Shown piece after piece: positions 11,801 to 24,208 of a stretch of 64,000 bases of DNA; within the stretch, counting starts at the first letter, position 1; each line of letters opens with the position of its first letter. Source of the stretch: Spirometra erinaceieuropaei (taxonomy: Eukaryota; Platyhelminthes; Cestoda; Diphyllobothriidea; Diphyllobothriidae); the NCBI GenBank assembly GCA_902702965.1, contig CACRXP010000434.1:260966-324965 (forward strand), read 5' to 3'. Both the position numbers and the translations under genes were made by a program. The notes below the pieces were generated by a model. That model was not told where the DNA came from and ran no database searches. It saw only the letters and a list, made by a program, of their open reading frames with translations.

Positions 11801-12820
11801 CTACCATGGCAATGTTAGGTTAACCACGTGTTCCAAATGTTTACAAAGATCTGGTTTCACTCGTCGTATATAGGCCGCCCCCAGGTAACGCAATGTCCGA
11901 GTTGTTCGTGCCCGAACAAGTACTCGGAAGGAAGTTTTTGGGTCTACGGAGTGACCACTATAAAGCAGGTGCTTCGCAATGGAGGAATGCGGGATTTTAT
12001 TTTCTTGTCTTAGGAGCCATCTGGGGAGGTGCTCAATAGACCTGGCTGCTAACAGCCTTCGCGTTCGCCATATGTACTTGCATCCGACAGTGTAAGTGAA
12101 TTCATAAACACAATTTGAAGTGGCGTGCATTGGTAAGGCATCCTTTGCCCGTGGAATCGGAAATGGCTTAGTAGGACTGCATAGTACTAGTTCGGCTGCA
12201 TTGTATGTCCTTTCAATGGTGGAACGCAGCCGTCGTTTGATAGCATTCAAAATATTGTCGCTCTTAAAGGGGAAAGATATAAAGACAGGCTTTTTCAGAG
12301 CTGAATGCTCTGTCAATTTTGGCCGTGTAGAGTTGCTGTATTTGTGGATGAACCGTGCGGGATATCCTCGTTTAAGTAGAGCTTCTTTGAGGCGTGCAAA
12401 TTCTGTATCCAGTGTGTCATTGGAGCAAATATTCCTAGCCCTTTGGAAAAGAGCGTATACTACGTTACTTTTTCATTGTATAGGTACAAAACTCAAAAAA
12501 TGCTAGTTATGACCCTTCCAAGTATTCTTATGGAAGACGGAACGTCTTACATAACCATCTTCCTGTCTAAACATAAGAACCTCCAGAAAGGATAGTTGGT
12601 CGTCTTGTTCCTTCTTCATTGTTAATTTGATCTTTGGATGCAGATTATTCATACTAGAAAGCAGTTCTCCAGCCTCCTTAATGTCCTTACAAATAGCGAA
12701 AATATCATCCACGTATCTTTTGTAGGGTGGCAGCGTATTCAATTTAGCGGACACTTTTTCTTCTAGATGATCCATAAAGACGTCAGCAAAGGTACCAATA
12801 AATCCTGCCCTTCTTGCCTA
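11801..12820 (-). pseudogene. Penelope-like element: RT and GIY-YIG remnant
   Basis: This is the 3' part of a Penelope-like retroelement read on the minus strand. From 12820 down it shows the end of the RT fingers/palm (GTFADVFMDHLEE), the catalytic YVDD box (KRYVDDIFAI, about 12695-12725), the downstream motif QLSFLEVLMF and then KRGYPARFIH. After these comes the C-terminal GIY-YIG endonuclease (CVYEFTYTVGCKYIWRT...SIEHLP) and its conserved end (SIAKHLLYSGHSVD). In PLEs the RT copies the RNA and the GIY-YIG nuclease nicks the target. Here at least one in-frame stop lies between the RT and GIY-YIG parts (12320-12500), the canonical Tyr-Ile-Gly reads YIW, and the N-terminal RT half is missing. 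The copy should be inactive. It belongs to a different PLE lineage from those at 47 and 58 kb. Confidence 0.85.
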
Positions 12821-13079
12821 CTTCAGCTTAGTACCGGGGACGAAATGTTTCAAATGAATACTTGTAGTGACAAATCGTCCTGAATATTTGTTCATTTTCT
12901 ACTCAGCATTCCTTCAGTTCGCTTTTTATGCATACTTTCTTGTCATTCGGTAAACAAGCTGTCTTGATTCTGCTTGCCAGGGAACCACAGAATGCAGATT
13001 TCTCCGTCAGGATTTTCTCATAATGGTCCGCCCTCCATCACCTCCCCGCCGTCATAAAGAGCATGAACTTGATGATCAC

Positions 13080-14024
13080 ATATAGTGCGTGACCGATCTG
13101 ATGAAATGTTGGCCGAAATACTGAAATGCGTTTTCGATTAGGAAAGATTACTTAGGTAGGATTGTAAGGTTGTTTATCAAGCAACATACTCCCATGGTAT
13201 TAAAAACTCGCCAGGATGTCTGCTTTTAAATGTACTTCATTTTGACCTCCTATAGAAGCCACACTCGGTCTTATAAATTCAATTTTTTGTGGAAAGCATG
13301 CACAAAACTATGCTTTCTTTTACTTTTTTGGTGGAAAATAACATTGTCTTTACATTTTATACCCAAAGAAAGCGTATATTTAGGTTTTAAAAAAGTTTTC
13401 AGTTATGAGATTTTTAAGACCGTGCGATGACCATACATACAGCGTCGCTCATCTACGCTTACCAATGCCCCTAGTGAAATGTACAACATAGTCCTCATTT
13501 ATTGCAAAATTTTCTAAACTCAACATGGTGTCTTCTTAAAGGCATCGAGGAATATATGATTTTTCTTGTGCGGAAAGCATGCACCTTTTAGAATGGTATC
13601 AGTAAAGGGTTATGCAGCAACTGATCTGGCCGGAAATTATTGGAGAATTGGAAAAATTTTTCAGAACCTAAATATACGCTTTCTTTGGGTATAAAATATA
13701 AAGACAATAATGTTTTCTACCAAACAAATAAAAGAAAGCATATTTTTGTGCGTGTTTTCCATAAAAAATATTTGGATTTATAAGACCATCGAAAATCAAT
13801 GTTAGAAAACATGCTACTTTAGTAGTCATTTTTACCGAGTGTGGCTCCTACAGGAGGTCAAAATGAAGTGCATTCAAAGGCCGACATCTTGTGAATTTCG
13901 AAATACTATGGGAGCATGTCGTTTGTTAAGCAACCTTACAACCCCACCTAAGTAATCTTTCCTAATCGAAAACGCATTTCAGAATTTTGGGCCAACATTT
14001 CATCAGATCGCTCACGCACTGTAT
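13080..14024. mobile_element. Near-complete palindromic foldback element, F1
   Basis: The whole 0.94 kb folds on itself around about 13550. The left end (AGTGCGTGACCGATCTGATG) mirrors the right end (CATCAGATCGCTCACGCACT). TTTTGACCTCCTATAGAAGCC mirrors the right-arm block GGCTCCTACAGGAGGTCAAAA, and the A/T-rich interior with CCCAAAGAAAGCGTATAT mirrors ATATACGCTTTCTTTGGG. There is no transposase frame, so any movement would need enzymes supplied in trans. Copies at 2552 and 57111 are partial. Confidence 0.9.
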
Positions 14025-14199
14025 ACTGAATTAACCAGAAGAACCTTCTAGCTGTAATTTAGTAAGGCCCCCCCTTCGTCTGAGGTTTTTTGTACTTTTC
14101 ACACAAAGACACCGGTGTTACCTCACAGCTTTATCCAACAAAAACTGCAAATTCTGAGTAAAACTCAATCAGAACGCATGTTACCTCAACCCGGATTGA

Positions 14200-14391
14200 A
14201 CACGCCAGCACTACCAGCACCGTCCCTTCTATACATACTGCCACTACTTCTGCTGTTGGTACTTCTGCGTTCATTACTACTACCTTGATGTTGAAACGAC
14301 GGTTTCCATAACCTGTGGTATTACTATTTCTGCAGTTGTCTCCACTTCTTTGAATACTACTGAATTTGCCACTATTGGTGTTGCTGCTCAG
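14200..14391 (+). repeat. Degenerate ACT/CTA-rich tract
   Basis: Irregular ACT, ACC and TCT triplets (CTGCCACTACTTCTGCTG...CATTACTACTACC). It resembles a decayed version of the cleaner tract at 32800-33165. It directly precedes the first well-supported exon. Confidence 0.5.
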
Positions 14392-14474
14392 GTCACTTTT
14401 GTACTGCCGATCTCATTAACACCTCCGATAGCACTGAGAAGACCTTTAACTTTTTTTGCGCATCAAGTCTCCAG

Positions 14475-14824
14475 CTCTAGAGCCTTTGCTGACAGCGCCT
14501 TCCACTGTCCCGACGCCGAACCCTGTCACGGCGACCTCCTGCGGATAGATTTGAACACTGAGAGCCCAACCCACGGCCACCAGACGGTTTTTCGTTTGGA
14601 GCTCTGTCCATCCGGCGGCACTGTGCCCCGCCTAGGCCTAGAGGCTGAGCCGGGCAGATTCTCCTCAACCTCCTTCCCCGTGGACTCCCTCACAGTGAGC
14701 ATTGGACCCTTCTACAACTTCCACTCCATGGACGTGCTCACAAATCTGGAGTTAAACCATTCGCTTCCTACCCGGGGCGATATTCATCACGGGTGGGACA
14801 AGGGCATCCTTCTCGAGTACATAT
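14475..14824 (+). CDS. Exon A: extracellular segment of sushi receptor
   Basis: The open frame has strongly C-ending codons and about 116 residues. It contains three Cys (FHCPD, EPCHG, LELCPSGG) and a likely N-glycosylation site (NHS in LELNHSLPT). I do not recognise the fold. It ends with ATA-T followed by GTGAGT, an excellent donor in phase 1. The next exon (27172) begins in phase 1, so the joined product reads ...GILLEYI-L-IYCPKLPD and runs straight into the sushi domain. The start is uncertain. Acceptors at 14474 (TCTCCAG) and 14480 are possible; one at 14391 (TTGCTGCTCAG) would extend the frame by 27 codons in phase 0. Upstream exons, including the signal peptide, are not identified. Confidence 0.65.
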
Positions 14825-15047
14825 GTGAGTTTGTATGCTCTGGTTTGTTCGACTATCCTTATAAGTAGTATGTACCGCTATGGGCTTCAGGCAGCGGAAA
14901 AACTGCGGGAACTCCTTACGAAGAAGACCTACGAATTATCAACTGCATACGACAGTTTCATTGCTTTTCGATGATTGCGTAAGCGTAAGAGAATATCCTA
15001 AGAAGAAGCTGAAAATATCCTTCTAAGAATTTTTAGTCAGACGTGGT
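14825..15047. other. Start of 12.3 kb intron
   Basis: Intronic DNA after the donor at 14825, with no recognised element before the family T repeat. Confidence 0.5.
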
Positions 15048-15350
15048 TATGTAGTCCCACCTGAAGTCAACAAGTTCCAATCTCCTGCAATACGGGACCG
15101 GTGGTAGTAGGGGTTCTTACAGGTGGGGTCGGGGAACGCACAGACGTCGAGGTCAAGTAGTTATATTCAAAATAAGACCTATTGGGAATTGGTGGTTTTA
15201 CTTTGAGTGGTTGAGGAATAGTTGACCTAACCACTAACTCTAACCCCTAACCCTTAACCCTAATTCTAACCCCTAACCATAACTCCTAACCCTAATCCCT
15301 AACCATAACCATTGACTCTAACCCCTAACCCCAGCCCTAACGGTACTGTG
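15048..15350 (+). repeat. Family T repeat with CCCTAA-type array
   Basis: The head (GTAGTCCCACCTGAAG, AATACGGGACCGGTGG, CTATTGGGAATTGGTGG) is followed at about 15225-15345 by a degenerate array of CCCTAA/CCCTAACC units, the C-rich strand of the metazoan telomere repeat. The same head and tail pair recurs at 7037, 21200 (reverse) and 52090, which makes this a dispersed family and not a chromosome end. Confidence 0.85.
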
Positions 15351-17675
15351 TCCTAGCTGTGTGTGGTCGACTATAACGCGTAAAGGCAAGAAAATCGGAA
15401 TAACCAGTTTAAACTTCTTTCCTCTAACTGTAAGCTTGAAAGGCCTGTGATTCCTACTGAAGCGGAGTAGGTCGTCGAACTAGCCAGTGTGACTCTGGAC
15501 GATAGTTCAAACGTCGCGAATGACCACCTCCACGTGAGCTTATGAAGTGAGAGCAGGACGGTGTTAGGTCGACCATGAGTGGGCGCGGACGTAATGGCCG
15601 GCAGCTCCAAGTGGCCCGTCCACGCGTGCCACACACGACGTAATTCGTACTGCATGTGCCGCATGTCTGCGAGCACTGCTTGATCTCATATGTTTGAGAG
15701 AGCTGTTAGGGCCACATTAGAAAGGAGCCGCTGGAACCCGACTTTCAGTCCTTTGAAAACCCAGTCATTCTGTTAGCTGCCAGCCTTCTAAGCCATAACT
15801 CTTAGCACACCGTGGTAGATTTGAGCGCGTCGGACTAAATATAGTCAGGAACGCACTAACTGGCAGTAAGGGTGGATTCCACAATGTCGGCTTCACTCTT
15901 CATTGCCTCTACCACCACGAGTGCTCGAACTAGTCAACTAACTTGTGATGGGATGAGGCGCGGTAACTGACGGAGGGTGACCGCATGCGTCTAAGGTGTC
16001 CTACCACACGTATGCGCGATAGTATTGATGGGCTCTGCGGACTTAACGCAGCGAGACAAACTCGTGTTGTGAGCCAATCTGACGTTAAACCTTTAGCAGA
16101 AGCAAGAAAACATGCCAGGACGGGCGTACTTTGTCCTATAAACGCCACTCTCAGCTGACGGTTAGAATTCCCCTTGGTTCGGGTTTTCATCAATGAGTGC
16201 GTATCTTATGCACACTGGGAGAATTATCAACAATGACCGCGGGGCCTGGAACAACAGTTGCTGACTTGGTTGTCATCGTCAACCAATCAGTGTCAACCTC
16301 ACGGTCTGTGGGGACCCGAATTTCGAACGCAAGTCAGTTGACCATTGAGAATTGCCTCGTTTAGTTTTCTACATTTGAGCTGGGGACCAGCGTCTTGTTG
16401 GCTTTAATAGGCCTGTCGGTTTATTAGGAACGCTGCTCAGTTACCGAAACGCCATCGTTTCGAAATAGTTTAGGTTGACCCTAGATCCGGAGATCCGGGC
16501 GCGATATTCATTTTTGTTCTGGAATTTAGTTAATCAGTGACGGCCACGTTCACATGTCAGTACCTAGCACCAACTGTTACTTGGCCAACTACAGTACCCA
16601 ACTTCACTGTCAGCTTTCTCGACTCAATCTTCTCAACGTAGAAGCGTGGAAGAGGGCTATTTTCATGACCTATTCGCCACAGACTTCCCAGTCAGGGAGG
16701 TCCCGCTGAGAGAACGAAGTGAAATCCTGTGGGTGTAACTGGTTAATTTGAGTTATTTTCTTCGTCGTGGTCCGTTGGAGGACTCGGCGACCGTCTGGGA
16801 TGTATCGGCAACCCTATGAACTCCTCGCCCTTACACAGGAGATGGGGTTTGAAAAGATGATTAATAGTTCAGATCCATGCTGTCAAAACAAAGCAACGGC
16901 TAAATGCATCCGTCTGCTTCCCCTTTCCTGCTCAAATAGCGGTGTTAAAAATCGAGACGACATTCTTCTCTCGTGCACTCATAATTGAACGCTTTTTATA
17001 TTCCAACACACGACACTGATACTTAATCAGCTTAACTGGGTCTCTTTATCCCTATGTATTTGGGCTATTTAATAGCGCAGTGGAGAGAAGGGACCATCTT
17101 TGCCAAAACGACGGAAGGAGAAATGAAAAAGCCAGTTGCGGTCATTGGAGCAGTCTACGATTCAAGATCCGTTGGATCTTTGCCTGTATTTAGTAAGGAG
17201 GGAGTAAGCATTCTGAAGAGCCGTCTGAACCTAAACATTCCTCAAGACTTTCCCACCAGTTAATTTTCGGTCTGCAAAAGGCTATGACGAGGTGGAATCA
17301 ACTCTATCCGAACTCTGCCCTAAACCCTGGACGAACCTACATAAACAGTTTAATGTCTCCTCCGCAGAAAAGCTCTAGTTGTCTACTTAATTCCTCTTAA
17401 AGTCTATAAATAAGATGTTTATCATCTATCGAGATAGCCGATCTCTCTGTTCCAGATGTTGAAGACATCTGCGGTACCCATGGACTTCAAGAATATGCGC
17501 CTAGTCGTGACGGGGAGCAGCCTAGTCTGCGACAACCAGAGATAGCGACCAAGTAAACATCAGTAACAGCATTAGTGTACACATTCATTTAAGCCTTATA
17601 AATGGAAGAAGGATTTCTGATAGAGACAGGTAGAGTTCCGGAATGACCGATTAATCATCAACAGCGGCAGGATGA
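15351..17675. other. Intronic DNA, probably old retroelement debris
   Basis: Many short frames occur on both strands and none exceeds 101 codons. Base composition is more even than in the A/T-rich foldback DNA. I could not match any part to a protein family with confidence. Confidence 0.4.
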
Positions 17676-17960
17676 ATGCTACAGATGTGGGTTAATAGAT
17701 GCGCTATCTTCGCCGACCTCCCATGGGGATTCGATATGGCGCATACAGACGACCTCGGATTACCGGACTCCTCAACGCATCAGTGGAGACTATGCTGTGG
17801 CGACGTTTTGGTTTGCCTTCAGGAAGACAACGGTGCGACATCAGGCACCTTCGCGTCGGCAATCAACGTAAAAGTCTTGTCGATGAGATGCATGATCTTC
17901 TGTTTGCCAACGACGGCGTTTAACGGCAAGGTAGACGTGCTAATGTCGGAATACTAGTGT
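17676..17960 (+). pseudogene. Possible RTE-like reverse transcriptase remnant
   Basis: In one frame the translation reaches DEMHDLLFANDGV, close to the ELLFADD-type catalytic box of RTE/Jockey-like reverse transcriptases, preceded by RIRH-like sequence. One Asp of the ADD box is replaced by Asn. The surrounding frame closes quickly, so if this is an RT it is dead. It may include more of 16-20 kb, but the frames are too broken to follow. Confidence 0.35.
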
Positions 17961-19997
17961 CTGTTACGGAATGCCTTAGTGGCCGTTGCTACCTTGGGAA
18001 ACGGGGGACTCCGAGAAATTTGTAAATCGACGTTAAGGTAGCCGCTAGAATCTCGAAAGTTAGACGTGCATTTGGAAAATTTGATTCTTCCGCATTTTCC
18101 TCAATAAGAAAGTGACATGATTTGGCTACGGCGGAGGAAAGATCAGGTGAGAAAGTTGACCAGACCTCATGGAAGACTTCAAAAGAGCTGCAGTATTTGG
18201 TGAGTAATACTGAAGGAGGCCCCAATCTTGCGCGATCAGTTGCCAGAGAGAGCGTCTGCCTACAAGCCCTTACCATCAGCTTTTAGTGATTTCCCTGGGA
18301 ACAATCAACTGATTCCGATGACCGGGCAGGGCCCTACAGCTGAAGTGTCTCCAAGGCCATGGCACGCAAGACTAGCAACTTCCCAGATCGGTCGATCGAC
18401 ACCAATCACCTTCAGTTGCGGAGACTAGACCCTGGATTGCGTGAGTCACACGTTCGAGCGATGAAAGGACCCTTAACCACTTCTGACTGCTCACGCTCCA
18501 GAACGGTATCGCACTGTCGATTTTCTTGTCAATTCGCTAATCGGACGAGTCGAGAGCATAACAGTGCGAGCCCTGTCCGAGGTGCGGAAATCAGGCGGGG
18601 AATCGATATATCGATCGCCATTTTTGAAACGGAGCGCCGCCTGGCCTGGATAAAGGACACAACCAGGCCGTCGCCACGACGCTCGATGCAGTCATTTGCC
18701 GTGGCACAAGACAAATTTAATTAATTAGTTTCCGCGCTTAGGCTCTGTTCTGTCGCTGGATGGATTAACGCCTGGTCATCTGGATGGAGAAGCTGCAAAT
18801 CAGGAACGAAGACGTCTCCAGGAGGAGATAGCACTGAAGAAAATGAGTATGCCAGTGATGGTTCGGTCTGTATGTAGGCAGGATCTCTCAAGGAAAACCA
18901 ATGTCAATCTGGAGGATTTGTGAATACTTGAACCCAATGCACTGAGGACAAGTGGACGAGACTGAAGGACGGTGTCTACGCCACTGTTAATAAATTAACC
19001 TGGTTTACATAAGGACCAGATTACTACTGATCCGACGACGTTGTTGAAGAATTCCAGTAACTGAGATTAGGAGAAAAGTGGTATTCACAGGGCATATGCA
19101 AACAGTTTCATCGACCCAAACAAGATACAGACGCCGATTACATCAGAGACCGAGGAATATGCACAATCATTAGGTCAATCGGGACGACCTTGCTGTCTGA
19201 TAAATCGCTGATCCAGGGGCGTTGGATGGTACGGTTTAGGAAGGCCATCGGTCTTCCGTTTTAGGTCTATGAAGGGATCATAAACACACTTTCTAAAGTG
19301 GACACCAACGATAAAATTAATCACGACAATCAGGACAGTGTGACAACCTATCGGACGCAGACTTCATTCTAACCGTAGAATCCACTTACTGAAATTAGAA
19401 GTCCGTTTTTTCGGGTGTTGAGATAAGGAAAAGTGCATGGTACTTCAGGGGTCGTTTACTTAAACAGGTGAAATGGCAGCTGACAAGTCTACGACGATCG
19501 ACCTGATATCCTGTTTCTTATTATCGTCGGTAAAATCCTCGACGGCATTCCTTCATCGCCTAATCGAGCGGTCGGAGGTAGTCAGCTCTCCGAGAGACTT
19601 AATGTGAATTGGGGTAACACTGTGGAACGGTAGGCGTGATCTTATTGGGACGACAATTGCAGAAACAGCTCAGGAAAGGAAAATTAGCCACTACAACGCC
19701 TTCGTAGATCCTTGGGATCATGAAATGAAGCTAATTGTAAATCATCATGGTAAAATTTGGATGGCCTTACTTTTGCTGGAAATTGTGCATTAAACGGTGT
19801 GAATCAAGCAGATATGAAGTTAAGCTCGGATTCAATAGCAACACGGAGAAAATGGTTGACATGCGTGACAGAGGAATACACGTCACCCTCAACCACCGTT
19901 AGCGACAATCACCACGCTGTCGTGGGCGTATTCACTCATGCTGCAAAGACATCAAGAAACGCTAACTTTAACTGTTCGATTATAACTTCAGTCTCAA
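17961..19997. other. Intronic DNA, no recognised element
   Basis: Short broken frames only. It may continue the retroelement debris around 17.7 kb. Confidence 0.35.
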
Positions 19998-20879
19998 AAA
20001 GCAACCACGCCTTCGGTGGCCTTTGGGGCTTTGTATGACGTCGCAAGAACGGTTTCCTAGGCGGGTAATTGAACAGTTGTAGAACTTTAAACTTGATGAC
20101 GTTTGAGGAAGGGAAGATGCAATCTTTGGAACGAGAATTTTTTCCGCCCGACGTTCCGTATCCTCAGCAGATCAGCGAAAGCAACAAATAATGATGCTGG
20201 ACGCACAAGCGGTGCCGAATTTATAGCATACGGTTGCCAGACAGTCATACACCCGCGAAGAGAGGGGCTCGAACGCTCAAACAAGAGCTTTATTTGCCCT
20301 ACCTTTCAGGATCAAGCTCGAATCCATCATCATAGATGCAATCAGATAAGCACAGTGAATTGGACAAATTTTGAAGTATTTAAAGGATGCAGTTGTTACA
20401 CCGCTGCTCGCACATCAAAAGTGGCAGCTCCCCCATTCGTGGCAGATATTCGCAAGTGGTGTGATAGTTGCGTAATTGGTCGCAACCGGGTGATTATGGA
20501 TTCGAATGTGCATCCGAAACGTCAAAAGGATAAAGCTCTGGCTCCAACGATCGAGTTTCCTTCTTCAAATCTGCTTCCTGGAACTCGCCTTTTTGTTTCT
20601 ATCAGTCACCTGCCCATCGTATTTGCTATCTTTCAGGTTTATCGCCATATCCGGAAAGTCAGGTGAATAAAAACCTTACTACAGCGATCGCACTGCCTTC
20701 TAAACTGCCGTCCTGAACTCGCCCTTCCGTTTTTACTGACAATACTGTTTTACGGCGTGTAGACATGGACAAGCAGACATGGGCGTTCCACTTAAACCAA
20801 GTACGGAGGCTCAAACAGCTATATCTAAGCTACATATGGAGGAGGGTAAAAACAAAACGGCAGAAATGGATAGCGAACC

Positions 20880-21000
20880 CTCGGGTCCTGGAATCGATTG
20901 ATGGGCTTATCGTCTTTCCACGACTGAAGTGGATCCAGATTCGGTGGCGTGGCCATGTCATGAGACTGTCGGATTTTGGTGCTCCTACTTTTGGCAATGA
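20880..21000 (+). pseudogene. Possible non-LTR ORF C-terminal fragment
   Basis: The translation includes RLKWIQIRWRGHVMRLSD, like the R-W-x-GHV-R-(M/L) motif near the C-terminus of RTE-type non-LTR polyproteins. The flanks are repeat DNA and only about 40 codons can be aligned by eye. It is a short, inactive remnant. Confidence 0.4.
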
Positions 21001-21199
21001 GGCCCACGCCTCACCGACGAAATTTGTTCAAAGCATGGACCGCCCAACCTGTCGTTTTTTCCAATCTGTCATCGAATCTCCGCAAAGGTCGCGGAAGGTT
21101 GATTCATCTAACCGTCTAGGGAGGCCGTACTCGAACAACCGCGGACGATCCGCATGCGTTTACTCTCAAGCGACCAGAACTGGGCACTTTAGAATGTGA

Positions 21200-21500
21200 C
21201 AAGGTAAGAAATGGCTATGTAGCCCCACCTGATGGACACAATATTGCTAGAGTTAGGGTTAGATGTTATGGTTAGGGGTTAGGGTTGGGAGTCAAAGTTA
21301 AGGTTGAGGTAAGGAATTAAGGCAAATAGTTCTCAACACTCAAAGTACAACCGCTCATTCGCAGTGACTTTTCTTTTGCTTTAAACTACTCGACTTAGTC
21401 GCCTGTGCGTTGCCCCGTCCCACATGTAAAAACCCCTATTATCACCGGTCCCGCATTATAGGTGGATGGGTTTGATTACTTCAGGTGGGGCTACACAACC
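21200..21500 (-). repeat. Family T repeat, reverse orientation
   Basis: TTAGGG-like units (about 21238-21330) come first, then the reversed head (CAAAGTACAACC, GGTCCCGCATTATAGGTGG, CAGGTGGGGCTACA). It corresponds to the copy at 7037-7290 in the left duplication arm. Confidence 0.8.
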
Positions 21501-24208
21501 AAATCTGACCTTTGAACACTCATAGCTGCATTGGATACTTACTCACGCAGGCAGTTGAGCAGGCCAACGCATAGGTGTCAGCTAACGAAACTTCCGGTCC
21601 TTGTTTTAGCGCGAACAGTTTAACGAGGTCAAGCCCGACACTGCTGAACCCAGAATAGATATCGACTCTCGAGAATTGTGAGACTGCTCATTTGGAGCGT
21701 GTTCTCTCGCGAGTACCGCCTCTTAAGACCGATCCAACTAACTGGATTGCAAGTTGTCCCAATGCGTTTAGTCTTCGACAGACGTGCGCGTGGGTCTCAC
21801 GGTTCGGCGTGCGAACGCCCCTCCAGCAGACACGCGCTTGATGCCTTGGATCTCGGGAGAGGACACCCGCAGCACGGCGCCCCCCCCCCCTGGCTTGCCG
21901 GTCCTGCTGCCTACGACGATCGATAATTTAGGAGATGACCTCTGACGTGCAGACGGTCACCGTGGAAGGACAGCCTGAGTGCAACCACCAGTACCGTATA
22001 GGCGCCGGCCCGTACGACAAAGACGTCTGCACCCAACGTGACGTTGAGAGCTCAAAACGCGTGCGCGAGAGGACGGGCATGATCGATCGACAACGGTGCG
22101 ACTTCTTCACACGAAATGACGACTGTAGGAGAGTTCGAGCCAACGAGAGATGGGAATCTGGGGCTTTTGTGTGAAAGGCAACCACGCGTTCTGTTCGGAG
22201 GTGTAGACAAGCGCGCAAGAAGGTCACGACTGTCGAGCCGCCGCAAAGCATCAATCCTGGTTTTGTATCCGCTCCTCGAGTTTTGAGCGCAGTGTGCTGT
22301 TGAACATCGATCCGTTTTCATGGCCGAAAGCGGTCTGCGAGACGAAAAGATCATCCATATTTATTATTCAATCGGCTACTGTGTATACTACAGAGATTTC
22401 TGACTGCAGAGCCAAGGCAGCACAGAAGCCGATATTGGGAAATGTGGAAATGCAATCATCACCCACTCTCCGAAATCCATGTGCTCATTACTGCCACTTT
22501 CTTTCATTGCGTAGACGACTGCATCTAGTTATCGACCTTGGAAAGACACTTTCCATAGTTTGCTCATCATATTCTCTCCTTTGGAGTACAGTGATCCAGT
22601 GGGCATTTAACCATCTACTCAGAAAATGGTACATTTGGAACCTTGCTCTTTGAGCCGGCAACAGAAAAAAGAAAACGTGGTAACTGCAAAGGGCAACAGA
22701 ACTGGAGGTTTACTCCTATTAATATGCTATACAATTTAATACCAACGACGTACGATTACATGGAAAAGGTTGAATAATTAAACGATTCAGAACTCGGTAG
22801 AAAATGCGCAATGTAGAAATGTGCGTGTAAAAGTGCGATGATATTATTAGGGGGTGAGGTGGGAGGAATGAGTTTGGTCCGACTGGTACCGTTGCTCAAG
22901 GCGCTGTGAGCAGCGATGAACAAGAAAATCGGCGTGGTGCTGGGAATTGCCTCGGTTCGGTGCTATATTGGGGCTTGGAGGTTTATTTCAGCGGGGTGGT
23001 TTGTAAGCATATTTCACGCTAACCCTGTATTGCGCCCTAAAATTAATTCGGACCCGTCGACGCCAGGTCTACGTAACTGTGGTGTCCTTATTCCTAGCTA
23101 CAGCATTAGGCCGTGAATTGGATCAAGGAGAATGAATCTCAAGAATTAAAAATTCTCGATACTTTTGGCCGCGGTTGATCAGACTGCTTCAACTTCCATG
23201 TCCATGCATCTTCAAGTCGGAGACAGTTATCCATAATCGCTTGTTACTGTGATATCTGCGGCCCTGATGCGAGATCCACTGTTTGAGACATCAGTGTGAT
23301 AGCTGTTTTGGAAATTGATGTGGCAGCTGAAACATCTGGCCTTGTTAGCGCCTCAACCAAGTACCGGTTATTTTTGTATCCCCGTCTAAGAACTCTGAGT
23401 CCGCTCCACCGGCTCGTTATCCAACTGTACTCTTTCAAACACTCTTGTTATTGCTTTCCGCGACAGCTGCAACAACAACATCCCCCACTGCCCCCCCCCC
23501 TTTTACACACATTCGGAGATTGTGAAAGTCTGAAGAACCCCGAATTCGAGTGCATGCCCCATCGCAACGTGAAGCCCCCCATCTGGTGGCAACGCTGCTC
23601 CGCTGTAGGTCCGAAGCTGTGTTCAACTGGGGCCTCAGCAAACTGTGTGTCATTTGTATCTTCCCAACCCTCCCCAAGCCGCCGCCAGGCAATCGTATGC
23701 GAAGACTGCACGTGCGTGTATGTGTGATCGCACTTACCGCCAAAGTGTGCACTTGCTTCTTCAGCTCACAGCAAACAGCAGTGACTCAGAGTGCGAAATT
23801 GAGCCTTGCAGGCGAGCAGACGAAATCGCGAGTCAAAAGTCTCCAATCGCTACTGTGTGACCTTATGTCATGCTGTTTCGGGTGGGAGGAAATAAATCGC
23901 GACACTGTGGCCTTGGTGTCTCGAAGCATTACTCCACCTCAGGAGGCTTGCTGGAAAGGATGGGCAGGTTTTTGTAGCAGTTATGTGCTGATAATGCAAT
24001 TATGCTCCCATAATGAGCGATGTCGTCGCGTCAGGGGTGGGAGAGAGTGAACACGTGACTGACCGGGGGAAAGGTTGCGTTTCAGAAAGTGCACACCTCT
24101 CGCTCAAACAGGATCTGCGTCTGTTGAAGATTGGATCACGCAGAAGGAGGCGGCAAGTGTGTGGCACGCGAAGATTTAGTTTTTTAAGACATGTTGGCTT
24201 TTGGATAC

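Larger units (their letters stand above)
19998..24203 (-). repeat. Right arm of 4.4 kb inverted duplication
   Basis: This is the reverse-complement partner of 4377-8818. It includes, in order, a diverged PLE-terminal palindrome (20270-20600), a non-LTR-like fragment (20880-21000), a family T repeat (21200-21500) and a 1.2 kb block that is repeated directly at 24209. It lacks the 450-base stretch found at 7775-8225 in the left arm. Confidence 0.85.

Noticed and set aside
15225..15345. True chromosome end
   Set aside because: The CCCTAA array is short, degenerate, interstitial and always attached to the same head sequence.
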